In this document: positions 34,368-42,275 of the stretch, piece after piece
Layout of the letters: every line of letters starts with the position of its first letter
Numbering within the stretch: position 1 is the stretch's first letter
DNA from: JANQGG01 sp964642175
Lineage (GTDB): Bacteria; Bacteroidota; Chlorobiia; Chlorobiales; Chloroherpetonaceae
Assembly (NCBI GenBank): GCA_964642175.1
Contig: CAZXOK010000003.1
Coordinates: 124,001 to 188,000 of the forward strand
DNA: 64,000 nt
Reading direction: 5' to 3'
Position numbers and translations under genes: made by a program
Notes under the pieces: model-generated
The model's database searches: none
What the model saw: the letters and a program-made list of their open reading frames with translations, nothing else
What the model was told of the DNA's origin: nothing

Positions 34368-36110
34368 TTAAAACTTATAATTGAAACCCAGTGCCCACTC
34401 CAATGGCGGCGCATCGTAGCCATCGATGTAGAAATAGGTTTTATCAAACAAATTTTGAATGTCCAGATACACTTGCCCGAACCCAAGCCGGTAATCGGCC
34501 CGGTAATTCATAATCCAGTAAGGCGCCAGCGATTTTGAATTGTCGGAGCGGCTATAGGTTCTGGAATCGTACTTGAAATAAAAGGTCATGCTCAAGGGTT
34601 CGATAGGTTTTAAAACCACATCGCCGGTAATGCGGTGAAACGGTTTGGCGGGCAGCCAATATCCGGTTTCTTCATTTTTTGCATGAAGGTAGATATAGGC
34701 CGGTCGAAGTTCAATTTCAGGTGTGACTTGCCAGGAAATTGAGGCATCGGTACCCATGTAAGTTACCCTTCCGAAGTTTTGATATCTTCCCCAGCCTTCA
34801 TCCTGGGTGACATACGTGATCCGGTTCGTAATGCGGCTGTAAAATCCCGAAAGCGTAGCTCGAAGGTTTTTAAGCAACTTAAACTGAAAGTTTAAATTCA
34901 TGTTAATGGCCGTTTCCGGTTTTAAGTTCAGATTCGGTTTAGTGGAAGACGTTTCGTTATAACGCTGTTTAAACGTGGGCGTATTGTTGGTTCGGTTGAT
35001 TGAGGCATTCACATGAAGCCTCTCAAAACTTGAGCTAACTTTAAATTCCGGGTTGAATTCGTTGGGAAATTCACTGTAAAAATTGCCTCGCACGCCGAGT
35101 GAAACATTAAGCGGTAGGGAAGTGAGTTGAAATGATTTCAACGCAAACAGCCACGAACGCATTTCCGATATATCTTTAAACGCCGAGCCATAGGCTTCTT
35201 CCCATTCCAGGCCGCTACCAAAAGTAAACTTGCCTAATTCTCCCACCGTGAGAGGCAAAATCAACTTTTCTCCTAATCGCTGAGTTGAAAATGTATTGAA
35301 GAGACTGCGATCGGGATCGAGATTGACAGTTTCGTTCCAATCGAAATAAGTGCGGCTTTCAAGTTGATTGTAATCGGCGCTTAAGAGCGCGGTTGCCATT
35401 TGATAGTCTTTTCTGGAATTCGGTGTGCGATACTCCGGTAATCCGCGCATGCCTCTTTCAATTGTGTTGTAACCGCCCGATAGCCCAATAGAAAACGCCT
35501 GGCTAGCATGAAAGATGGTTTTTCCATCCACACGCCACTGGGTTTTATCGCTGTTGGCCGTGAATCCGTCTTCGGTTTCATATCCTGCCGAAAGCCCCAT
35601 GCCAACATTTTTTTGCTGCCCCTGAAGATTCAGTTTTAAACGGGTGTGATCGAATCGGCCATAGAAACTTTCGGCATTGCCATTAAACCGGGTGATTTTT
35701 TTTGATGTAATCACAATCACACCGCCACTGGTGTTATCGCCATAAATGGCGCCGCCTTTGTTTTTGTAAATTTCAATACGCTCAATGGTTTCCAGTGAAA
35801 TCATATCCCATTTTACTGCGCCGGCGCTGGTGCTTTTGTCGTTTATGGGACGCCCATCCATGAATACCATCACATTCGATGATCCCCTGATGGACACCGA
35901 CGTTTCCGATGCCTTAATACCGGGAACGCGGTTCAGGATATCATGAATTTTCATGACATTCATGGTTTCAATGTCGCCGGACGAAATGGTAATCTCATCG
36001 CCGCTTTCCTGCGCCAGAACAGGTTTTAAGGAACCAGTGATAAGAAGTGCAATGGCTAATGTCCACATGCGAGCCGAAACCAAGGCATTGTATGTTATGA
36101 TCGTTCGCAA
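34368..36110 (-). CDS. Small TonB-dependent outer-membrane receptor
   Basis: A 580-residue receptor with a signal peptide; M15 (MWTLAIALLITGSLKPVLAQ) is the likelier start than the frame opening. The plug domain shows KIHDILNRVPGIKAS, SVSIRGSSNVMVFMDGRPI and ERIEIYKNKGGAIYGDNTSGG. The C-terminal barrel ends in YLDIQNLFDKTYF and the terminal aromatic NYKF typical of outer-membrane insertion. Its position just upstream of chlD-chlI-cobN suggests uptake of a corrinoid, tetrapyrrole or metal complex, by context only. The preceding gap is filled by dispersed repeats. Confidence 0.85.
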   Translation of the reverse strand: MRTIITYNALVSARMWTLAIALLITGSLKPVLAQESGDEITISSGDIETMNVMKIHDILNRVPGIKASETSVSIRGSSNVMVFMDGRPINDKSTSAGAVKWDMISLETIERIEIYKNKGGAIYGDNTSGGVIVITSKKITRFNGNAESFYGRFDHTRLKLNLQGQQKNVGMGLSAGYETEDGFTANSDKTQWRVDGKTIFHASQAFSIGLSGGYNTIERGMRGLPEYRTPNSRKDYQMATALLSADYNQLESRTYFDWNETVNLDPDRSLFNTFSTQRLGEKLILPLTVGELGKFTFGSGLEWEEAYGSAFKDISEMRSWLFALKSFQLTSLPLNVSLGVRGNFYSEFPNEFNPEFKVSSSFERLHVNASINRTNNTPTFKQRYNETSSTKPNLNLKPETAINMNLNFQFKLLKNLRATLSGFYSRITNRITYVTQDEGWGRYQNFGRVTYMGTDASISWQVTPEIELRPAYIYLHAKNEETGYWLPAKPFHRITGDVVLKPIEPLSMTFYFKYDSRTYSRSDNSKSLAPYWIMNYRADYRLGFGQVYLDIQNLFDKTYFYIDGYDAPPLEWALGFNYKF

Positions 36111-36145
36111 ATATTATTGGCTTTTCATAGGTTTTAAAAATCCGC

Positions 36146-36199
36146 TGTCATGCCTGTGAAAACAGTTTTTCATTGATTCCTGCTTGCGCAGGAATGACA
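36146..36199. repeat. 54-bp dispersed repeat, inverted copy
   Basis: TGTCA...TGACA element of exactly 54 bp, the reverse-complement relative of the copy at 24506-24559 (shared TGTCA, CCTGCGCAAG and CTGTTTTCACAGG segments). Confidence 0.8.
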
Positions 36200-36214
36200 T
36201 CTTTTTAAATATTT

Positions 36215-36298
36215 CGTCATTGAGAGCTTCTGAATAAAGCGTGGCAATCCAGTTCAAAATACATGGACTGCTTCGTCGCTTTGCTTCTTTAAGTGACA
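36215..36298. repeat. Dispersed GTCATTG...GTGGCAATCC repeat, copy A
   Basis: Begins CGTCATTGAGAG, contains GTGGCAATCCA and TGGACTGCTTCGTCG, and ends AAGTGACA. It resembles copy B at 36327. The 356-bp gap 36111-36466 consists mainly of these and the 54-bp element; no gene is seen there. Confidence 0.65.
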
Positions 36299-36326
36299 TA
36301 AAAAGAACTAATTAAATTACTGCTTA

Positions 36327-36414
36327 CGTCATCGCGAATGCCGAAAGGCATGTGGCGATCCATGCTTCGACTACGCTCTATGGATTGCTTCTTCGTTCCA
36401 CTCATCGCAATGAC
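36327..36414. repeat. Dispersed GTCATTG...GTGGCAATCC repeat, copy B
   Basis: Begins CGTCATCGCGAATG, contains GTGGCGATCCATG and TGGATTGCTTCTTCG, and ends GCAATGACC. Ends are complementary (GTCAT...ATGAC), so it can fold into one long imperfect hairpin. Confidence 0.65.
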
Positions 36415-36466
36415 CTTAAAGAATGAATGTTTCATGCTTATTAGTTTTTCCCTGATCATAGATGCT

Positions 36467-39400
36467 TCACACCGTTAAATCCTCGATTTTCCCTTCGGTT
36501 TCCAAATACTCTTCACGCAGTTTTTGATGCATCTCATCGCTGGCATTCCACATACCTCGGCTGATGGCTTCCAACAGCTTATCCAGAATATTCTGATGCG
36601 CGTAAGGATTGACTTCCTGCATCCATTCTTTCATCTCAGGATCCAGGGCATATTTATTGGCCACGCGTTCGTACATCCAGTCATCCACCACTTCGGCGGT
36701 GGCATCCCATCCCAGTATCACATCCATCATTTTGGAGATATCCCCGGCGCCTTTATAGCCATGGCGTTTCAGGCCATCGAGCCATTTTGGGTTAAGCAAT
36801 CGCGAGCGGAAAATGTGTTTGGCTTCTTCCTCGGTGGTACGCATTTTTACACGTTTGGGATCGGAACTATCACCCATCAACGAGAACGGTTTCTGGCCCC
36901 TTACCATTTTGGAGGCCACAATCAAGCCGCCATAGTAATTGTAATAGTCGGTGCAGGAAAACATGTCGTACTCGCGGGAGTCTTCGTTTTTAACGGTTAC
37001 ATCCATTCGCGAGAGTACCTTTTTAAAGGTCTTGGGTTTTTGCTTGCCGTAGCTGCCTTTGCCATACGCATGGGAAGAATAGCGGATATAGTTGGTGGCC
37101 AGATCGTCCTGCGTTTTCCAGTTTTTGGATTCAATAAGTTCTTCCACACCTGCGCCATACGAACCGGGCGGGCAACCGAATACGCGGAACGTGGCTTCGC
37201 GCATGGCTTCTTCTTGGGTTAAACCATCTTTTTTATAGGCTTCAACATCAGCCCAGACATTGCGCCGCAGGAGGTTGATTTCAGGCGGCTCATTCAGCGC
37301 CGAAACCATTTGAACCGCATCATCTATGCGCTGTACCAAAAGCGGAAACGCATCGCGGAAAAAGCCGGAAATTCTGGGCACCACATCCAGGCGCGGCCAT
37401 TTTAGCTCGCTGGAGGGTATGATTTCCAGCCCTTTCACATAACCGCTGCCTTCCTGCCAAACCGGGCGTACGCCCATGAGGTATAAAATTTCAGCCAGAT
37501 CGTCGCCTTTAGAGCGCATGGTTGCGCCGCCATATAAAATAATGCCGATGCTTTCGGGGTATTTGCCCGATTCATCCAGGTATTTTTGAACCAGGGCATC
37601 GCCGAGCCTTTGGCCCACTTCCCACGCGCCCGGACTCGGGATTTTATTCGGATCTACCGAGTAAAAATTGCGCCCGGTCGGCAAAATGTCGGCCTGTCCG
37701 CGGGTTGGCGAGCCTGAAGGTCCCGGGGGGACAAATCGGCCCGAAAAGGCTTTCAGTGAAGCCCTGGTTTCATCGGTGACTTTTTGAATATTGGGGATCA
37801 ACTCTTCACAAATAAAATGAAGCACCCGTTCCACCGGTGGGGTAATATCTTTAAAGGTTTCATTTGCTTGTAAAACGGCTTCAGGCGCAAAGCCTTGTTC
37901 TTTAATATGGCTCATAATTTCCAACGCCCGTTCATGTGCCTCGTGTATCAACTGACCGCCGGTTTTTTTCCCGTCCTGAAACATGGGTTTGCCTTTGTGC
38001 TGCAGCAGCACATCGTAGTCGTATCCCCACGATTCCAGCAACGCTTCGCGTAGCGAGGGAATAGACCCATTGCTGATGCGTGTCATCTGCACGAGCAACT
38101 CGCTTAAGCGATCACCTTCCGGGGATTGGCCTAAAATGTGAAGGCCGTCGCTAATCATGGTATCCGATACATCATCCAGGTAAGCGTGGATTTTTTCCAG
38201 GAAAGTGTCGAAATTGCCCAACGCCTCTTCTTTGGTCATTTGAAGGTCTTGATCCAAATCGGCTTTCTTGGCCGATTCCCATAGCATCGGGCGCAGAATT
38301 TCAAGCTTGCCCGGATCGCTGGATTTAGCTTCCTCGTAGTCGCGCAAAAGGTTATCCACCTTGGCCAGTTCTTCATACAAATCGGCATTGGTAAACACCG
38401 GTGTCAGGTGATCTACAATGCAGCAATATGAGCGGCGTTTGGCCTGTGTGCCTTCGCTCGGATCGTTAATGATGTAGGGATACACATTGGGCAAATCCAG
38501 GATAGAAAGATCGGGATAGCATTCCTCGCTTAATCCCAAGGCTTTGCCGGGTAACCACTCAAGCGAGCCGTGCTTGCCGACATGCATGACGGCATCGGCT
38601 TTGAACACATCGCGTACATAACGGTAATACGCCAAATAATGGTGTGGCGGCGGAAGAATGGGATCGTGCAGCAGTTGATCCATGCGTTCAATTTTTCCAC
38701 GCGAGGGTTGAATGGTAATGTAAATGTTGCCGTTCATGAGACCCGGAAACAATAGCTTATCATCATGAACGAACAAATCGCCGGGCATCTGGCCCCAGTC
38801 TTTCACCATGCTGGTTTTTACTGAATCGGGCAGGGCCTGGTGCCAGGGCTCATACTGCGAGCGATCGGCCGTATCAACGGCGCGTTCGGCCATTTTATCA
38901 GGGGGGAGCCAGCGGCGGTCGCACGTCATTTTTTCCAGCAATTCATGCGCCAGGTCATCGCCTTTTTCATACGTCTTTTCAACCGTATATCCTTCTTCTT
39001 TAAGTTGCATCAACAACTGATTCACGCTTTCAAAGCTATCCAGGCCTACGGCGCAACCAATCCGGTCGTTACGGGGTGGGTTGTGGTGGAACACAATTGC
39101 CAGGCGTTTTTCCGCATTGGGCTTGTGGCGCAACAGTGCCCATTTTTTTGCCAGCGCCACTACTTTTTCCATCCGATCATTAATCGGCATGTACTTGGTG
39201 AGCATGGCCCCGGTAAAGGGATCAATTTCGCGTTCTTCGCGCGAACCGACAGGAACCGTGATGAGCGCGCCATCAAATTCGGGCTGGGCAGCCGCGTAGC
39301 TCACTTCCATGGTGCTCATGCCCTGCACGCTGTTTTTCCAGACATCATAAGGCTGATTGGTGATCATGGCCTGCAACACTGGCACATCCAGGCTGGGATA

Positions 39401-40240
39401 CACATCCGCGTAATCCGGGCAATTGAGCGTAAGTGAAAAAATCTGTGGGTTTAAAAGCACATCGATTCTTGAGGAACCATCCGGTTTTTTGAAAAACATA
39501 TTGCTGACATCATCGGCGCCTTTGTTACCCCGTTCAATATCTTTAAAACGGATATGAAAAATGCCAACCGCGTTGGCGCCCTGCTTTTCAATTTCGCGAA
39601 TCATGGCATCCATGTGCGCCAGGTTGTTGTTGACCCAATAAGTTTGGTTGAACCAAAGTCCAATGGTTGGTTTTTGGGGATCGTAGTGCGTTTTGAGATA
39701 TCCCTCAAAATCCGCAAAATCACTATAATCGGGGTGATAAATTCCTTCGTGGGGTAGTGGTTTGGGTGGCTCTACAGCAATCTTTCCATCGGAGATCACA
39801 TTATGAAGGTATGCCAGAAGATGGTAGTAATTCCAACTTCCGCCAAAACTCAGGTATTTCGTGATGGTGTCGCCTTGGGGTTTGCCAAAGGTATCGGAAT
39901 ATTTTTGAGCCAGCGCAATGGCTTCTTCATCTCCGCCACCGGTTTGGATATGGATGATGGACGTACATTGATGCTCATCGTGGCGTTTTTCTATGGCGTC
40001 AATCAATGCGTCAAAACCGGGAAATGAATTTTTTCCGCCATGCAATGCAATAATCACCATATCCGACGAGATCGCTTTACGGGCAAACTCGCGTTGCCGG
40101 GCTTCATCGAACAGTTGGGTTTGCGTGGAGGCAGCCACCTCAATCTGGTTACCACCGGCGCTATAGAGTTCTATGGCTTGGCTCAGCGAGGGGATTTCCA
40201 TCCCCGTTGCGCTGTAGTAGCATAATTTATAAGCCGTCAT
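36467..40240 (-). CDS. cobN: CobN-type chelatase large subunit (copy 2)
   Basis: The second CobN-family protein, about 1257 residues. I choose the ATG at 40238-40240 (MTAYKLCYYS) because GGAAGGA lies 8 bases before it and it overlaps the radical SAM stop as ATGA; the frame opens at 40297. Signatures include FHHNPPRNDRIGCAVGLDSF, LLHDPILPPPHHYLAYYRYV, VMHVGKHGSLEWLPGK, LPNVYPYIINDPSEGTQ, GRNFYSVDPNKIPSPGAWEV and FRVFGCPPGSYGAGVEEL. MHVGKHGSLEWLPGK fits classical CobN better than copy 1 does. It ends a translationally coupled series cbiZ-nitrilase-TIM-rSAM-cobN under the B12 riboswitch. Function could be cobalt insertion or removal in corrinoid or tetrapyrrole remodelling; not decided by sequence. 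Confidence 0.93.
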   Translation of the reverse strand: MTAYKLCYYSATGMEIPSLSQAIELYSAGGNQIEVAASTQTQLFDEARQREFARKAISSDMVIIALHGGKNSFPGFDALIDAIEKRHDEHQCTSIIHIQTGGGDEEAIALAQKYSDTFGKPQGDTITKYLSFGGSWNYYHLLAYLHNVISDGKIAVEPPKPLPHEGIYHPDYSDFADFEGYLKTHYDPQKPTIGLWFNQTYWVNNNLAHMDAMIREIEKQGANAVGIFHIRFKDIERGNKGADDVSNMFFKKPDGSSRIDVLLNPQIFSLTLNCPDYADVYPSLDVPVLQAMITNQPYDVWKNSVQGMSTMEVSYAAAQPEFDGALITVPVGSREEREIDPFTGAMLTKYMPINDRMEKVVALAKKWALLRHKPNAEKRLAIVFHHNPPRNDRIGCAVGLDSFESVNQLLMQLKEEGYTVEKTYEKGDDLAHELLEKMTCDRRWLPPDKMAERAVDTADRSQYEPWHQALPDSVKTSMVKDWGQMPGDLFVHDDKLLFPGLMNGNIYITIQPSRGKIERMDQLLHDPILPPPHHYLAYYRYVRDVFKADAVMHVGKHGSLEWLPGKALGLSEECYPDLSILDLPNVYPYIINDPSEGTQAKRRSYCCIVDHLTPVFTNADLYEELAKVDNLLRDYEEAKSSDPGKLEILRPMLWESAKKADLDQDLQMTKEEALGNFDTFLEKIHAYLDDVSDTMISDGLHILGQSPEGDRLSELLVQMTRISNGSIPSLREALLESWGYDYDVLLQHKGKPMFQDGKKTGGQLIHEAHERALEIMSHIKEQGFAPEAVLQANETFKDITPPVERVLHFICEELIPNIQKVTDETRASLKAFSGRFVPPGPSGSPTRGQADILPTGRNFYSVDPNKIPSPGAWEVGQRLGDALVQKYLDESGKYPESIGIILYGGATMRSKGDDLAEILYLMGVRPVWQEGSGYVKGLEIIPSSELKWPRLDVVPRISGFFRDAFPLLVQRIDDAVQMVSALNEPPEINLLRRNVWADVEAYKKDGLTQEEAMREATFRVFGCPPGSYGAGVEELIESKNWKTQDDLATNYIRYSSHAYGKGSYGKQKPKTFKKVLSRMDVTVKNEDSREYDMFSCTDYYNYYGGLIVASKMVRGQKPFSLMGDSSDPKRVKMRTTEEEAKHIFRSRLLNPKWLDGLKRHGYKGAGDISKMMDVILGWDATAEVVDDWMYERVANKYALDPEMKEWMQEVNPYAHQNILDKLLEAISRGMWNASDEMHQKLREEYLETEGKIEDLTV

Positions 40241-41274
40241 ATTGCAATTCCTTCCGAAAAGGTCAATGGTTGAGTCAAACAGCCAAGCAAGTGGCACTCC
40301 AATTGCCGGGCCGCTTTACTGTTGTAATAAGTTCTTGAAGGGCATAAGCCCGGGCAGCGCTGTTCCAGATGGCATCCCCGGCAATCTTCAGGCTCTGGAT
40401 GCACATGTGAAAGCTTCATCAGGTTTTCTGTGTTGGGAGAATACAATGTCCCTAATGCGAAGTTCGGATCGCCATATGTTTGCGTGCAGGGATAAAGATC
40501 GCCCTGTGGGCCAACCACTAAACTCTCACCCTGGCAAGCCTGGCAAAACGGGTTGGCGCTGGCTGGGCCTTTGGCTTTTTTCACCTGTTCCAGTTCGCGA
40601 AGTTTTATCGGAATTCGGCGCCGGCTATTTATAAATTGCAATCTTGAGAGAAGCGCCGGAATGGCTTCAGAGAGTTGATGTTTGGTTGGCAGGTTTAGGT
40701 TGAACTGCATTGCCGCCCCTTTCTGTACCAGCATATCCAGCCCGATGCCGGTGGCGTTTGGAAACGCGCCTAAAATCATGGGCAGCTCCTGAATCCCCGC
40801 AACAGAGGCTTCGGAAACCACGGTGGTGATATTGAACGCCACTTCGCGTTCCCGAAGCAGCCCCATGCCCTTAAACGTGTATTGGCTTTGTCCGCGAAGT
40901 TTTTCCTGCACCTCCGGTCCGCCATCCAGGCTCAATCCTACCAAGATCCGATGTGTTTTAAACGCCTGAACCAGCTTTGGGGTAAGCAACGCGCCATTGG
41001 TTTGCAGAGAAATGGAGGCATTGGGATAGTGCTCGCGGATATAAGGCAATACCCAAAGTAAGGTTTCAGGCTCTAAAGTGGGTTCGCCGCCCGTGATCTG
41101 TACATGAAAATGATTTTTCTCGCCGCACAGCTTCAGCGTATTCTTGATAGTTTCACGGCTCATGCTGCCTTGCGCGCCTTTGGTTTGATGCTCATAACAA
41201 TACTTGCACGATAAGTTGCACGCATCGGTGAGCATCAGCATCAGGTTTTTAGGTGTTAAGGCTGAAGGTTTCAT
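40237..41274 (-). CDS. Radical SAM / SPASM-domain protein
   Basis: A 345-residue radical SAM enzyme. The 4Fe-4S motif is C19-x3-C23-x2-C26 (LTDACNLSCKYCYEH), followed by the ITGGEPTLEP SAM-binding motif. The C-terminal half has SPASM-type cysteines: ANPFCQACQGESL, YPCTQTYGDP, DCRGCHLEQRCPGLCPS and a final CHLLGC. SPASM proteins commonly modify peptides or act as anaerobic sulfatase activators, but no precursor peptide or sulfatase is visible here. It overlaps both neighbours by ATGA, so it is made together with the TIM-barrel protein and CobN copy 2. The substrate is unknown. Confidence 0.88.
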   Translation of the reverse strand: MKPSALTPKNLMLMLTDACNLSCKYCYEHQTKGAQGSMSRETIKNTLKLCGEKNHFHVQITGGEPTLEPETLLWVLPYIREHYPNASISLQTNGALLTPKLVQAFKTHRILVGLSLDGGPEVQEKLRGQSQYTFKGMGLLREREVAFNITTVVSEASVAGIQELPMILGAFPNATGIGLDMLVQKGAAMQFNLNLPTKHQLSEAIPALLSRLQFINSRRRIPIKLRELEQVKKAKGPASANPFCQACQGESLVVGPQGDLYPCTQTYGDPNFALGTLYSPNTENLMKLSHVHPEPEDCRGCHLEQRCPGLCPSRTYYNSKAARQLECHLLGCLTQPLTFSEGIAI

Positions 41275-42272
41275 GGTGTAACCTCCTTCTTAATATATGA
41301 GCATGACAATGCCTCTTTTTGTAATCTGATTTTATGTTGCCACTCTTCGAGCGAGCGATAAGCAAACTCGAAGACCACATGCTCCGGGTGTATAAGATCA
41401 AACAATCCCGAAATGGCATGATCTTCAAACGCATTGTGCTGATCAATTTGCCGAACATGTTGGGCGGCCACGGTAAGCTTTTCCCAAAAATCCAGATTGC
41501 TTTCAAATGTGGTGTTCATGCTCTCTTGAACATAGCTGCCCGAAAGGCTTTTGGCTAAATGCACCGCTTTGATGTGCGCTTTTCGCTCACCCAAAGCTTC
41601 CACCTGGTTTAGTAAATATCTGATGCCTTCTTTTTCGGTTTTAAGGGATTGATTTTTATTCAAAATATGACCGGTATCGAGCACAATGCCGGTTTTTGGA
41701 TGCCGGGTTCGGCTAAGCAGGTAATCAATTTCCCACGCCTCATCCAGCCGGAAATTGCCCGGCCACCATAGGTTTTCGTACAATACCCAGTTTTTATATG
41801 AAGAAACTTCCATCACCGTATTGATGACATCCACCGATAAATCCATTGTGGCCTTGATATCCCAAGGCGGGTTCCAGTTATAAACATATGCCAGTTTATA
41901 ATGCACTGGGTGGAACACCACATAAGGCACATCAAACATCGTTGCCAGTTCTAGTTGGTGCCGGTAGTAATTGATGATGGTCGATTGGGTTGAACCACCA
42001 TAAAACTGAGTGATGTTTTCGTGTGAGCCAAAAATTTCTAATAGCCTTTTTTGGTCGTTTCGCCAGATAGGATCAAGGATGATAAAGAACCGCAGATGCA
42101 AGCCTTGAATCAAACCTGATGGAATGGACTTGTAGGGATAGTCTTTTCCAACCGGGTATAGCTCAAAACCGTCCATATCAAATTGGGTGAGTAACTCTTT
42201 TGCAGCATCCCAATTGTGGTTAATGGTTGCAAGATCGGCGTGGTGCGTGCTGATGTTCAGTAGTGTTTTCAT
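41271..42272 (-). CDS. TIM-barrel protein, sugar-phosphate isomerase/AP-endonuclease 2-like
   Basis: A 333-residue protein with the xylose-isomerase-like TIM-barrel pattern: strand/metal-ligand segments YVVFHPVHY, WVLYENLWWPGNF (a glutamate ligand), GIVLDTGHILN (Asp/His ligands), HIKAVHLAKSL (His) and VVFEFAYRSLEEW (C-terminal Glu). These metal-binding positions suggest an active isomerase, epimerase or hydrolase. The reaction cannot be named. It starts 3 bases after the double nitrilase and overlaps the radical SAM gene by ATGA. Confidence 0.8.
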   Translation of the reverse strand: MKTLLNISTHHADLATINHNWDAAKELLTQFDMDGFELYPVGKDYPYKSIPSGLIQGLHLRFFIILDPIWRNDQKRLLEIFGSHENITQFYGGSTQSTIINYYRHQLELATMFDVPYVVFHPVHYKLAYVYNWNPPWDIKATMDLSVDVINTVMEVSSYKNWVLYENLWWPGNFRLDEAWEIDYLLSRTRHPKTGIVLDTGHILNKNQSLKTEKEGIRYLLNQVEALGERKAHIKAVHLAKSLSGSYVQESMNTTFESNLDFWEKLTVAAQHVRQIDQHNAFEDHAISGLFDLIHPEHVVFEFAYRSLEEWQHKIRLQKEALSCSYIKKEVTP

Positions 42273-42275
42273 CGG

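Noticed and set aside
36524..39436. Long plus-strand frames opposite cobN copy 2 (232 and 198 codons)
   Set aside because: Antisense to a gene with a complete family signature; no start context or protein features.
36467..40240. Assignment of CobN copy 2 as magnesium chelatase BchH/ChlH
   Set aside because: No bacteriochlorophyll genes are present, the core motif is of CobN type, and the gene lies in a B12-riboswitch operon.
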